From NCBI GenBank assembly GCA_964019425.1, contig OZ025781.1, positions 496,001-560,000 of the forward strand: DNA of 64,000 nucleotides, read 5' to 3'. The notes beneath the pieces were generated by a model. The model saw only the letters and a list, made by a program, of their open reading frames with translations, did no database searches and had not been told where the DNA came from. The position numbers were made by a program, and so were the translations under genes. Below are positions 51,581 to 62,981 of the stretch, one piece after another. How positions within the stretch are numbered: the stretch's first letter is position 1; every line of letters starts with the position of its first letter. This stretch comes from Flectonema sp. DT1601 (taxonomy: Eukaryota > Euglenozoa > Diplonemea > Diplonemida > Diplonemidae).

Positions 51581-52502
51581 TGTTCACAAATCACTTCTCT
51601 TGACCTTTCAGGTCTTAGTAGTGTCACCAGTATTGAAAGTTTTTTTTTGTCTAATTGTTCACAAATCACTTCTCTTGACCTTTCAGGTATTAGTAGTGTC
51701 ACCAGTATTGGAGTTTGTTTTTTGTCTAAGTGTTCAGAAATCACTTCTCTTGACCTTTCAGGTCTTAGTAGTGTCACCATTATTGAAAGTTCTTTTTTGT
51801 CTTATTGTTCTGAAATCACTTCTCTTGACCTTTCAGGTCTTAGTAGTGTCACTAGTATTGGAAATCATTTTTTATTTCGTTTTTCAGAAATCACTTCTCT
51901 TGACCTTTCAGGTCTTTGTGGTGTCACCAGTATTGGAAGTTCTTTTTTGTCTAATTGTTCACAAATCACTTCTCTTGACCTTTCAGGTCTTAGTAGTGTC
52001 ACCAGTATTGAAAGTTTTTTTTTGTCTAAGTGTTCACAAATCACTTCTCTTGACCTTTCAGGTCTTAGTAGTGTCACCAGTATTGAAAGTTTTTTTTTGT
52101 CTAAGTGTTCACAAATCACTTCTCTTGACCTTTCAGGTCTTAGTAGTGTCACCAGTATTGAAAGTTTTTTTTTGTCTAAGTGTTCACAAATCACTTCTCT
52201 TGACCTTTCAGGTCTTAGTAGTGTCACCAGTATTGGAGATTGTTTTTTGTCTGAGTGTTCAGAAATCACTTCTCTTGACCTTAGTAGTGTCAACTCTTGG
52301 TCTTAGTAGTGTCACCAGTATTGAAAGTTCTTTTTTGTCTAATTGTTCAAAAATCACTTCTGTTGACCTTTCAGGTCTTAGTGATGTTAAAGAAATTGGT
52401 GATGCCTTCTTCGATAATTGCAGTGCCCTGGAATCTGTTCAGCTGCCTGAAAATAATGGCGCTCTCTTTGAACCGTCTGTGAAAGCTGCGATTAATCATT
52501 AA
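51581..52502 (+). pseudogene. 3' portion of the Ubl-LRR gene (copy 2)
   Basis: Identical to the copy at 39913-40834: LRR units from 51581, a 20-base segment replacing seven bases near 52282-52301 that shifts the frame, TAG at 52304-52306, and the original C-terminal codons in another frame ending with TAA at 52500-52502. It is separated from any 5' Ubl-LRR part by the LINE. Confidence 0.75.
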
Positions 52503-55424
52503 ATGTAAAGTGTTGAATTGATTATTGGTTGTCATGTATTTTATATTTTTAATGTTTTGTTGTCAATAAAACGTGGTATCAACTTTTACCAAGTGACGAG
52601 ACCTCGGAATCTATGATTCTCCTCGCGTCTCATCACTTCTCTTCCGATGATATTATTCTGCCAAGTTATCTTTTTTTCCCTGAGCGTTTAGTATTACTGT
52701 TTGCGATTATACAAAAATCTACGTCTGTTTTCTGAGTAATCTTTTTTTTTGTTCCGACGAAGTCAGAGAAGAAACTATTCAGATTGAAAGTCGATATTTC
52801 TTATGGTCATGATTAATTTTCACCATGCGACAGGATTTTATCTGTGTTCAACGAAATATAAGGCTGATCTGAATGGTTTTTTTGTTCTTATTTTGTGTCA
52901 AACCCCCGTCCTTGGATCTGACAGGTATTTTTCAGTTGAGTACTTTGATATTAATTTAATTTCAATATCAAAATTCCATTTTTGGTAACGTGCCGCTAAC
53001 AATGAATGAAGAGGGAGAAAAGCTTCTGTTTGGTTGGGTCAACCAACTGAACGTTTCTCCGCCGATATCGGGACGGAAATTATTTACAAGATATTCGTAA
53101 AATGTATCAAGCGAAAGTTATTTTGTAGTGTTCATTCTTTTATCAGACTTTCAAGCCTTTCCCCGTTTTCAATAATAAATCTTAATCCCACCCGCCATTC
53201 CTCGTAGTGCCGATCCTCCCCAAGAGAAGATCGGCACATTAATGTTCATGAAGCAGATACTCTAAGGCAGACGTCTACTCGTCGTCAAGGGTAGACCGCC
53301 AAGTTGACGACCCTATATGTATATGATTACCGAGTGAATTGTTTTCTATCCTTCATCATCATCTTTCTTTCATCAGGTGCAAAAAGAATGCAATAGTTGA
53401 TTACCGAGTACAACAAAGTTTTTATATTTATCACTCTAATTTACTAACTCAGTAGATGTAAATTCATGTAGCGTTGGTGCATCAAAGTAGTTGAGAATTT
53501 GAATCGAAACTGCCTCGAAGATTCTGTTTTTAAGTTGTCAAAGTTTCACCCCAACCTTCGGATTTAATAAAAGAGCTGTTTTATTATTTTTAATATAAGC
53601 TAACTCATTTGTTTGAAAAAAATGATTTCCAATTAATGTCTTTGCTGAAAAAACCCGTCGATGCCACCACCCCGACATTATTTGTTAGGATTATACAGAG
53701 CCCCCTCATGTTTTCTAACTGAATTCTGGATAACACTACCATAATTTATGTAAAGTGAGTACTCCGCTATTAGTGTTGCTACGAACTAACAATATGGGTA
53801 GGCCATCAAATTCTGATGGATAGTTTAGGGGGGGGAGTAGGGGGGGGGTACAAGCATCGAATTTACGGAGATTTTGGGCACTTTCGGTTTTTTTCCGGAG
53901 AACAAGTTTTTTGGGCACCCAAACTATGAAAACTGCAACATATACCCCAAAAATGGGGATTGCGATCCAAAGAAACAGTTCTTCGGCACTTTAGAGCAAG
54001 TCTTTGAAAAATCTCAAAAAGTGTGGACCGTGTGGGTACCTGAGGGGGGTGAAAACAAGGGGTGTGTTAGGAGGGCTCACAAAAATTACAAGTAATTCCG
54101 TGCATTGAGCAATCCATAACCAGGGTTTCCCTCTGAGTTGAGTGGGGAATGAAATGGGAACCCAAGTTTTATTTTTATCGACCTGATTTGAACCTTAATA
54201 ATATGCTCCACCAGACCGGGCTTGTTAATTCCCCCATGTCCGATGTTTAGGCTACTGGCCTTCTCTTGAGCATCCCATGTGCTCAGCTTTTGAAATTCGG
54301 CTCGAAGCTGTGCTTCTTTCTGTACAAGATAGACAGAGGACCAATCCTTGGATACAGATGGCAGATTAGTATTAGACCTTGCTGTCTAGAGGTCTTCCCT
54401 GTGAGGACGGGGTGGTACGTTCAGCCCCTGTAGCGCCTCCTGTTGTGCTTGTTCTTGCCAATTTGAAGAGGGTCGGTGGTCCTGCGTTGATGTGGTAGCC
54501 TTTGGAAGTCCGTGTACCTCTGGAATATGTTGTACGTTATCAGTAGAGTAGCATTCACGCCACTGGTTCCATCAGTTGACCAAGAACTATCAACAACACT
54601 GAATAACCTCCCCATCCCTTGAGGGGTGCAGGATGACAACGAACGCCACGGTTGTTAGCTTCATCCCACGAGCACGACGGTACCAGAGGAAGTATCATGC
54701 TGCAGCAATTTGACGGAGGGTGAGGAGGAAGCTGCTGCTTCAAGAAGTCAGGTCACCGACAGATCACCTGTGAATCCATCAAGTCGGACTGTCCTTCGAG
54801 ATACAGTTGGTGACTTCGACCCGCTTCTCTTCTGTCTGCGCACCTGCGACAGCTTCAACTATGTCACTCACTCAGGACTTAGTTAGATCTCTCTGCGCCG
54901 ATCCCTTCTTGCCGCAATATCTGCAGTGTAGTTACGACTCCAAGACTCTAGGAGTATGTCCCCCTCGTTTGGGTACAGTTGCAAGCGGATGTGTCTTCCG
55001 TACTTCTTCGTATGCCGCATGTACTGAAGTGTCTTGTATGCCCTGCTGGTGAGTATGGTTGGGTCTTGAGTGATGCCTTGAACGGCTTTTTGGACGGGGC
55101 ATGTTGCCCTATGTCGCTGTTGCTATCTATGGCACTGCTATTTGATGCACTACCACTACAGCTGTCTTCAGGCTTATCCCTGTTTGGGGTACAGACGTGG
55201 CGCTTTGTCTATTCTGTGAGCCTTCTGTGATCACGATTCAGATACTGGACGTTTTTGGACCCCTTTCTCACGCGTATCTTGCTTCTGACTGTCCAAGTGC
55301 TGTTGAGTGACTTCAGGGATGCCTCGGGAGGTGTTTTCATGCACTCCGGGATCAATGCTCTCTTCCGCAGAATGACTTTGTGAGCTGCCCTGCAGAACGT
55401 CGTTTTCCGCTGCGTTATCCTGCC
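52503..55424. other. Noncoding region downstream of the LRR gene (copy 2)
   Basis: Same contents as 40835-43756 shifted by 11668: AATAAA near 52565, hairpin cluster 53030-53311, 240-bp dispersed repeat from 53600, and GC-richer degraded part from 54208. Confidence 0.6.
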
Positions 55425-55560
55425 CGTGAGCCTCGTGGCATGGCCGAGCGAGAGCGCTGCTCTTTTTCGTGGCGTGTTCTTGAAGCGGAAACTGATACGG
55501 AAATGGTATATTAGCACACTGCGTGCACAGGGACACACTAAGGTCACCTCTTCTCATTGT
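55425..55560. other. Unique joint between block B and block A
   Basis: 136 bases found once in the window, starting CGTGAGCCTCGTGGCATGG. In copy 1 this position was replaced by the LRR remnant and LINE. A minus-strand open frame of 108 codons (55231-55557) runs through it into block B. Its composition is less biased than noise, but no family is recognised. Confidence 0.5.
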
Positions 55561-56064
55561 AAAAAAAAATTATTTGAAGGTGCATTTCACAGGCCTCAAA
55601 ATTGGACCCCCAGGTACCACGCGGTCCACACTTTTTGAGATTTTTCATTCCTTTGCCGAAATCAGCCAAATCGAGGTTTTTTCGGCCCCGAAATCACATT
55701 TTTGGGGGTTCTGATGGGGTCCTGGGTATTTTTTGCCCCCGGGAAGGTTATATTTACCAAAATTCGGAAAAAGTACTTTATCAAAAAGTAAAAAATTTCT
55801 AGCTTAACCAACATTGCGAATACTTCCTAACTTCATTGCATTCTTTGTTCCTGTTGTCGTATTATTGGTTGGGTGTAGTTGATATCTGTTAGAGTTATTT
55901 TATTGTTGTTTCAGGGACCCTTCTGGGAGCTCAGTACATCATTTTATATTTTAGTCCTCTCTCTTTGAATATTAACTCTGGTTACGTTACATTCAGGTTT
56001 GGTTGGTTGTAAGTTGCTTTTTAAAAGTTTAAATATTTTAATTCGAATTCAGAACAAACATAAA

Positions 56065-57081
56065 ATGAAGTTGTCGCTCGCCCTTTTGTCGCTCCCTTGT
56101 TTGGCTGCCGGACTTACGGCCTCGGCCGAAGACGTTGCCCACCTTGCGTTTGACTCGTTCAAGAGCCAGTACAACAAGAAGTACGTCAGCGAGGTTGAGG
56201 AAGCGAAGAGATACGAAGCCTTCAAGGCGTCGCTCGACAGAGTTGCGGCCTCTGGAAACCCAACTCATGGAATCACGAAGTTCAGTGACATGACTCCTGA
56301 GGAGTTCAAGGCAACGTACTTGAGCGCCCGTCCTCTTCAGAAGAGCAGCCCACCTGTTGCGGAATGGGATGGTGAGTGCACTGCTTGCAAGAGATTCCCT
56401 GAACTCAGCAACCTGAAGAACGCAACCTCATTCGACTGGACTACCAAGGGAGCAGTGACCAAGGTGAAGAACCAGGGACAGTGTGGATCTTGCTGGAGTT
56501 TCGGAACTACCGGAGACATCGAGGGGACCTGGTTCTTGGCTGGAAACGACCTCACTTCCCTCTCTGAGCAAGAGTTGGTGTCGTGTGACAAGACCGACGA
56601 TGGCTGTGGTGGAGGTCTTCAAGAGACAGCTTTCGCTTGGGTGATCAAGCAGGGAGGACTGACCACTGAAGCTAACTACCCATACAACTCAGGTGGTGGC
56701 CGTGTAGATGCTTGCGAGGAGGCGAAGAAGAAGCCAATCGCCGCTTCAATCAAGACCTGGTACCAGGTGTCGAAGAACGCTGGCGGGGAATCGAAGATTG
56801 AATCGCAGCTTCCCCACGTTGGACCGATCACCATCGGAATCAACGCCACCCCTATGCAGGACTACAAGGGTGGAGTTGACAACCCAAGATTGTGCTCTGG
56901 ACTTCAGCTCGACCACGCTGTGTTGATTGTTGGATTCGGAACTGACAACGGTGTTGACTACTGGAAGATTAAGAACTCATGGGCAGCTGACTGGGGAGAG
57001 GAGGGTTACTACAGAATCGTTCGTGGTCACAACAAGTGTGGTCTGGCGAACGACGCTGTCCACAGTGTTGCCGGTAAATAG
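56065..57081 (+). CDS. Cathepsin L-like papain-family cysteine protease (copy 2)
   Basis: Encodes the same 338-aa protein as the gene at 33346-34362, with signal peptide, I29 prodomain and the complete Gln-Cys-His-Asn catalytic set (residues 137, 143, 284, 304). The 5' flank from 55561 is also duplicated, so promoter sequences near the gene should be shared. Identical copies could mean a dosage effect or recent array expansion. Confidence 0.94.
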   Translation: MKLSLALLSLPCLAAGLTASAEDVAHLAFDSFKSQYNKKYVSEVEEAKRYEAFKASLDRVAASGNPTHGITKFSDMTPEEFKATYLSARPLQKSSPPVAEWDGECTACKRFPELSNLKNATSFDWTTKGAVTKVKNQGQCGSCWSFGTTGDIEGTWFLAGNDLTSLSEQELVSCDKTDDGCGGGLQETAFAWVIKQGGLTTEANYPYNSGGGRVDACEEAKKKPIAASIKTWYQVSKNAGGESKIESQLPHVGPITIGINATPMQDYKGGVDNPRLCSGLQLDHAVLIVGFGTDNGVDYWKIKNSWAADWGEEGYYRIVRGHNKCGLANDAVHSVAGK

Positions 57082-58871
57082 GCTGTGGGGTTGTATTATA
57101 ATTATTTCGTGTTTACACGTTTTCTCATCCATCTTATTTAGTGTGAAATGTTTGACGAAAGAACAACAACCAGTGAAAATGGATGTAAGTTCAGAACATG
57201 GCAGCCATTTCTTATATAAATAGTTCTAGAATGACTGCCACCTATTCCTCTCTTGTCTAATATAGGAATAGCCTGTGTGTCGTATCGCACAGCATATTAT
57301 CTATACTTTTATTTTTGAATCTTATAAAGAGGTTTTTGGACATCGATTCTGTTCAAGTCCTGCTTACGAGTGAATGATGTATCTTGTTTGTGCTATTAAA
57401 TGGTGACTGGAGTTCTTCTACAAAAGCATCTGGTGCCTAACTGTTCGATATTCACGTACTTTTCCTTGTTTAAAGAAGTGTCTGTTGTCAAGGATTAGTA
57501 AACAAAGAATCTTTGAACTGCTCTCTGTATTGTCGTGGTGGTCTTAACCGTATAGCATTATTGTATTCCATCAAACAGTTAACCGAACCACACACAAAAT
57601 GAAGTTGTCGCTCGCCCTTTTGTCGTTAAGGGAAGTAGCACAGTACTGAGGAGGTGGATGAAAGATTGCTCTTGCGGAATTACAGAATTCAATTATTAAG
57701 TTATCGATTCTGTGTTTTCTAAGTCGGAATGTGTTCTTAAGTTAGTTAATTTATTTATTATTTACTGCAACAGGATGTATGACAACAATCAAAACTGTTC
57801 TTTAGTTGCCTTTGCTAGACAGATACCTCAATCCCGTATAATTTACAGGGGAAATTCGGTGTATTTTGGGCCACTTTTTGTTGGCCTTTTTTTTGGTGCA
57901 TTTTGGGGCTGGGTAAGGGGAACGGTCCGAAGAAAAGATTATTTTTAATCATAGCCCGAAACCAACTTGTTTGTTGTCCTACGAACTTTTGCATTCGATT
58001 GAATTTTCCCGCCCTCTCCCCTTCTTTTGACTGATAACCATTAATACTAACACATTGGTATTCCGCGTTCCCTGATATATTTATATAGGGGGACTGTGTT
58101 AAATGGTAAAAGAAATAACCATGTTGACGTGGTTCCCTTGGCTGAGAAGGGCAAACGCGATGAGTAGGACAGGCCAGACACCGCAGTGTCTCCCTTGCTT
58201 TCTTCGCTGAAGAGGGCTGGGTAAGGGGAATGGTCCGAAGAAAAGATTATTTTTAATCATAGCCCGAAACCAACTTGTTTGTTGTCCTACGAAATTTTGC
58301 TTTTTTTTTGATTGTATTAATACTAACTCATTTGTTTGAAAAAATGATTTCCAATTAATGTCTTTGCTGAAAAAACCCGTCGATGCCACCACCCCGACAT
58401 TATTTGTTAGGATTATACAGCCCCCTCATGTTTTCTAACTGAATTCTGGATAACACTACCATAATTTATGTAAAGTGAGTACTCCGCTATTAGTGTTACT
58501 ACGAACTAGCAATATGGGTAGGCCATCAAATTCTGATGGATAGATTAGGGGGGGGGGGTGTGTCCTGTCGGTTCCGTATGTGAAATCTATTACAATTAAT
58601 GAAGACTTGGTTGTGGATTTAATTATTAATTTATTAGAGGATTCAGACATTCTAGTTTTTAGAGAAGAGCAAGACGGGTCATGTTATTTTATAGGAAATT
58701 ACAACTACAGAATATGTTGCACTATTCAGGAATCGAAGCTGCTTTTTCAGTTTTTCCTTATTACTTTACGATTGTTGCCGTCGTTTTGGAACGCTTCATC
58801 AATATTAATAAACCTTTTCGTCTTTCAGTAGATTCCAAAAAAAAAGGAAACAAATAAAAACAACAACAGCA
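57082..58871. other. Noncoding spacer between cathepsin and Ubl-LRR gene (copy 2)
   Basis: Same as 34363-36152: cathepsin relic (57596-57625), 85-bp direct repeats (about 57907-57992 and 58218-58302), 240-bp repeat (58323-58559) and possible 5' UTR intron (58576-58869, GTATGT to ACAACAACAG). Confidence 0.6.
57596..57625 (+). pseudogene. Relic of the cathepsin gene start (copy 2)
   Basis: Thirty bases identical to the start of the cathepsin gene at 56062-56091, as in copy 1. Confidence 0.7.
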
Positions 58872-61800
58872 ATGCAAGTTTTTGTGACGTGTCCGGATTT
58901 GGGATTCCCTGCGGTGTCAGTCACGGTTGGTGCTGATTCTGTTGTGAGCGACGTGTTGACGGAAGCGGCTGGCGAGTGGGATGTCGATGCGGAGGAAGTT
59001 GTACTGTTGTTCGCTGGTGATGTCCTTTGTGAAAGTGAGCGGCTGGCAGATCATGGAGTGGGTGGAGACAGCGAGTTGGAAATGCGGAAGAAGCTGATTC
59101 GGATCTTCGGTAAAAACTGGTTTGTTGATGATAGAAAAAGGGAGATGCTGCTTCTTTGGATTAGAGACCACAATACGGAGGATTTATATCTGGACACTCC
59201 CACATTCTTGGAGGATGGTTGCCTCACTGTTGACAAAAGATTGCTTCCTTCAGATGCCAAACGGATTTCCTTCCGCCATTCAAACTCCAACAGCACGGTC
59301 ATCTCACAAGTTACTTCTATTGGAGATGACTTTTTATATGATTGTTCAGAAATCACTTCTCTTGATCTTTCAAGTATTAGTAGTGTCACCAGTATTGGAG
59401 TTTGTTTTTTGTCTGAGTGTTCAGAAATCACTTCTCTTGACCTTTCAGGTCTTAGTAGTGTCACTAGTATTGGAAATCATTTTTTATTTCGTTGTTCAGA
59501 AATCACTTCTCTTGACCTTTCAGGTCTTAGTAGTGTCACCAGTATTAAAAGTTCTTTTTTGTCTTATTGTTCAGAAATCACTTCTCTTGACCTTTCAGGT
59601 CTTAGTAGTGTCACCAGTATTGGATATCAATTTTTGTCTAATTGTTCAGAAATCACTTCTGTTGACCTTTCAGGTCTTAGTAGTGTCACTAGTATTGGAA
59701 ATGATTTTTTATTTCGTTGTTCAGAAATCACTTCTCTTGACCTTTCAGGTCTTAGTAGTGTCACCAGTATTAAAAGTTCTTTTTTGTCTTATTGTTCAGA
59801 AATCACTTCTCTTGACCTTTCAGGTCTTAGTAGTGTCACCAGTATTGGATATCAATTTTTGTCTAATTGTTCAGAAATCACTTCTGTTGACCTTTCAGGT
59901 CTTAGTAGTGTCACCAGTATTGGAGATTGTTTTTTGTCTTATTGTTCAGAAATCACTTGGGATCACGACACCTGCCTCCTCGCGGCGGTCCCGGACGACT
60001 TCGATAGGGGTCGACAAAACAGTGTCAAACACAAGAGATGCCAACAACATCAAAACCATCAAAACCAGCTACAACATCCAGAGCATACAAACCCTGGCTT
60101 GTCAAATAAAGAACGGAATAAACTAGCCCATGCCTTGAATGGCAATGGTGGACCAGGAAAGGACAGCAGAGACCGACGCCCGCGAGACGATACTCGCGAC
60201 AGGGACGAAAACCGTCCAAACAAGGAGGAACGTCGCATAGCGAAGCTCGAGAAAGAGAAACTCGACTCGCTAGACGAGATAGAGGAAGAGAAGCAACGAC
60301 TGGGGCAGCAGAGAATGGCCATGGAACAGCACCACCACCAGAAGGAAACCAACCTTCAAGGACAAGAAAAACAGTTGGAACAGCAACGCCAACACCAACA
60401 ACAAGAACTGCAAAGTCAGTACCACCAACAACAGCAGCAACTGCAAAGCCATCATCAGCTGAAGGAAACGGAAAGTTTCCAGAAGGAGCAAAACCTACAG
60501 GCTCAACTCAAGGAGCGACACCAGCACCAACAGAAGGAATTGGAGAAGCAATACCGCCAACAACAACAGCAACTGGAAAGCCAACAGCAGAAGAAGGACG
60601 CCGAGTCTGAACAGCAAACACATCTGACTCGGTTACAACTACAGAAGGAAAAGGAATCCTTCCAGACAGAGAAGGAACGGCTCCACCTCCAGCTGGATCA
60701 GCAGTTGAAGAACGAGAAGGAGCACCTCCACCAACAACTCCAACAGAAGGAAGACGAGGTTCGTAAAGAAAAGTTAGCAGAGAGAATAGAACTCCAACAA
60801 CTACGAGATGAACTAACTCAACAAGAACAGAACATCCAACGACGTGAGGAAGAGGTGAACCGAGGACAGCACCAACTACACCAACAACAACAACAACTAG
60901 AGCAGCAGCAACAGCAATCGCAACATCAGCAACTGGAACTACAACAACAACGGCAACAACAGCAACAGCAACAACAGCATCAACAACTGGAACTACAACA
61001 ACAACAACAACAACAGCACCAACAACAGCATCAACAACTGGAACTGGAACAACAACAACTACAACAGCAACAGCAACTGCAACAACATCGACAACCGCAA
61101 CAACAACCGCAACAGCAACCCGTACACTACATGCAACATCAACCGTATGCAACGTACGACACCTACGCCCAGCAGCAGCAGTCTTCCCACTACGAAGGGC
61201 TACAACAGGAACTGAAGCGCGAAAGAGAGGAGAAGAGCGAACTACGCGAGATGCTCCGAACTCTCCAACAACAACTGGACGGATTGAGAGAAGAACTCAA
61301 GGCCCAACATGCTGAGGCGAAGAGGCAGCAGGAAACGGCGGGACGAGAAGCGAGAGAGATGCAAGAACGTTTCTTGCTAGAACTCGAAGCGGAACGGGTC
61401 CAGATCAGAGGGCTCAACTCGCTGAGAGAAGAGGAAGAGGAACTTCAGATGGACACCACCCCTGATCAGGAAGCAAACACGGAAGTGAAGCAAACGCCAC
61501 CGGTGAAGCTGCCCCAAGACGGTATGAGGGAGCTGGACGCCTCACGCAAGAAGCTGATGAAAGAAATCAATGAAGGGCAGGTAGCCGGACGATCGGCCAT
61601 CCAAGAGCAGATGGTCCGAGAGGCCGGGAGACTGGCGCAGACTCAGAAGAGCTGGGAGAACGCAGCACGCAAGGAGCGATCCAGGGTGGATAACCTCTCG
61701 CTGGCACCGGAATACTGGCCAGAGGGAATGGCGATCACGAAGGAGCAGTACGACGCCGGTGCAAAGGGAGTACACCTCACCACCAGAGAGGAGGCAAGGA

Positions 61801-62981
61801 AGAGGATGTCGGGAACACCTCCGGGAGCCTGGGAAACGTTATCCCTGGTAACCCTGGAACCACCATCAAGCACGGCCCAAAAAGTACAAGTGGTACTGAA
61901 GGAGACGACGAGCGACGGCGAGAAGAGAATTCTCAAGCAGCTCTGGATGACAACACTGGGAAGAGTGGTTGTACCATCCGGAACAGACGTCGTGCGGACG
62001 GAAAGCACGAGGGAGATGGTTGTCCGAGTGGACAAAAAATGGTCCGGAGAGAAGAGATGGTCGGAAGTGAAGCGCTCCCCGTTCAGAGCAACGGAGGAAT
62101 TGAAGAAGATGCCGGGGTACGTCGATACGTACAACCCGCGGATCGGAGACCAGAGCGTGACCGTGATGCTCAGGGTGAAGGTAGCCGAAGTGAAGAACTT
62201 CCTCCGAGAATCGGGGAAGGACGGCGTCTTCACCAAGGAAAAGGATCCGAGAGAGGAACGAGCAGTGAAGGCGGCGGTCATTTGGCTACCGAAGGACGAG
62301 ACGCTCGGAATCGCTCGGGACAAGGCTGTAGAAGTCGATGGAGGGCTGGGACTCGTGGTAAACGAACACGGACTCGGGCTTCGAGTGACCAGCTGGCAGG
62401 AAACGGCGGCGAGGGAGAAACTGCACCTGCCGGCTAAGCTACCGGAAACAAAGATCACGGGGATACCGATCGGCACAACCACCGACGAAGCGATCAAGTG
62501 GCTGATCACGAAGGAAGGCTGGGAAGTGAGGAAGACGAAGGAAGGCGTACGGAACGGCATGCGATGGATGGTCGTCCGCGGTCCGGTGAGAACGCAGGAA
62601 ACCATCACAGTGGATGGCGTCCTGTGCATGGTGGAGGCTGGGAAACAGAAGGAGGAAGTCGACCCGAAACGGAAGGAGACCAAACGCCCGAATGCGACAC
62701 CGACGAAACCAGAGAAAAGGCGTGACCCGACGGAGGGAACGGGAGGAAAGTGGTACACTCGATTGGAGTTCATCGAGTTTCATGGGAAGAAGAAGGGACA
62801 ACGCCTATGGTTAGAAGCCAGCAACCCAACACCAACTACGACGGCACCTACGAAGGCAGCGACCGCAACGACAACAGCGAAAAAGGAGCCCAAGTCGACA
62901 AAAAAGAAGGAGAACAGCTCAGTGGACGAGAGATTGGACCGACTGGAACGTCTACTGATGGCGTTCATGGAACGGAATTGA
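58872..62981 (+). CDS. Ubl-LRR host protein fused in frame to LINE-2 ORF1
   Basis: One uninterrupted frame of 1369 aa. Residues 1-75 are ubiquitin-like (MQVFVTC, LLFAGDVLCESERLADHG), then a linker, then eight 25-aa LRR units from residue 158 (nt 59343). Residue 363 (TGG at 59958) is the first LINE codon; the remaining 1007 residues are ORF1: charged N-terminal stretch, Gln-rich coiled coil longer than in LINE-1, then the same conserved C-terminal domain. It ends in TGA at 62979-62981. The LINE part has no ATG before its coiled coil, so the only plausible AUG for full ORF1 is that of the host gene. The two LINEs' ORF1 N-terminal parts differ at many bases, unlike their near-identical flanks. 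Expression as a fusion is inference. Confidence 0.8.
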   Translation: MQVFVTCPDLGFPAVSVTVGADSVVSDVLTEAAGEWDVDAEEVVLLFAGDVLCESERLADHGVGGDSELEMRKKLIRIFGKNWFVDDRKREMLLLWIRDHNTEDLYLDTPTFLEDGCLTVDKRLLPSDAKRISFRHSNSNSTVISQVTSIGDDFLYDCSEITSLDLSSISSVTSIGVCFLSECSEITSLDLSGLSSVTSIGNHFLFRCSEITSLDLSGLSSVTSIKSSFLSYCSEITSLDLSGLSSVTSIGYQFLSNCSEITSVDLSGLSSVTSIGNDFLFRCSEITSLDLSGLSSVTSIKSSFLSYCSEITSLDLSGLSSVTSIGYQFLSNCSEITSVDLSGLSSVTSIGDCFLSYCSEITWDHDTCLLAAVPDDFDRGRQNSVKHKRCQQHQNHQNQLQHPEHTNPGLSNKERNKLAHALNGNGGPGKDSRDRRPRDDTRDRDENRPNKEERRIAKLEKEKLDSLDEIEEEKQRLGQQRMAMEQHHHQKETNLQGQEKQLEQQRQHQQQELQSQYHQQQQQLQSHHQLKETESFQKEQNLQAQLKERHQHQQKELEKQYRQQQQQLESQQQKKDAESEQQTHLTRLQLQKEKESFQTEKERLHLQLDQQLKNEKEHLHQQLQQKEDEVRKEKLAERIELQQLRDELTQQEQNIQRREEEVNRGQHQLHQQQQQLEQQQQQSQHQQLELQQQRQQQQQQQQHQQLELQQQQQQQHQQQHQQLELEQQQLQQQQQLQQHRQPQQQPQQQPVHYMQHQPYATYDTYAQQQQSSHYEGLQQELKREREEKSELREMLRTLQQQLDGLREELKAQHAEAKRQQETAGREAREMQERFLLELEAERVQIRGLNSLREEEEELQMDTTPDQEANTEVKQTPPVKLPQDGMRELDASRKKLMKEINEGQVAGRSAIQEQMVREAGRLAQTQKSWENAARKERSRVDNLSLAPEYWPEGMAITKEQYDAGAKGVHLTTREEARKRMSGTPPGAWETLSLVTLEPPSSTAQKVQVVLKETTSDGEKRILKQLWMTTLGRVVVPSGTDVVRTESTREMVVRVDKKWSGEKRWSEVKRSPFRATEELKKMPGYVDTYNPRIGDQSVTVMLRVKVAEVKNFLRESGKDGVFTKEKDPREERAVKAAVIWLPKDETLGIARDKAVEVDGGLGLVVNEHGLGLRVTSWQETAAREKLHLPAKLPETKITGIPIGTTTDEAIKWLITKEGWEVRKTKEGVRNGMRWMVVRGPVRTQETITVDGVLCMVEAGKQKEEVDPKRKETKRPNATPTKPEKRRDPTEGTGGKWYTRLEFIEFHGKKKGQRLWLEASNPTPTTTAPTKAATATTTAKKEPKSTKKKENSSVDERLDRLERLLMAFMERN
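59343..59957 (+). repeat. 75-bp LRR coding repeats, 5' tract of copy 2
   Basis: Units start every 75 bases from 59343 to 59943. A three-unit, 225-bp pattern (IKSSFLSY, IGYQFLSN and IGN-DFLFR types) is repeated, showing unequal exchange. The last unit is cut after TGTTCAGAAATCACT by the LINE. Confidence 0.92.

Larger units (their letters stand above)
48620..55424. repeat. Duplicated block B, copy 2
   Basis: Same sequence as 36952-43756 (offset 11668). Here it is continuous with the full LINE on the left and, through 136 bases of unique sequence, with block A copy 2 on the right, so this copy looks like the intact arrangement. Confidence 0.92.
55561..59664. repeat. Duplicated block A, copy 2
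   Basis: Matches 32842-36945 (offset 22719) with very few substitutions and carries the second cathepsin gene, the spacer repeats and the Ubl-LRR 5' region. Confidence 0.9.

Noticed and set aside
60508..61152. 214-codon Val-rich minus-strand ORF in LINE-2
   Set aside because: It is the complement of the CAA/CAG-rich coiled-coil of ORF1; Val/Leu runs result from the repeat codons.
61643..62773. 376-codon minus-strand ORF (also at 45429-46559)
   Set aside because: It is Ser/Thr/Pro-rich, antisense to the conserved ORF1 domain, and lacks any protein-family feature. Codon bias of the sense frame explains it.
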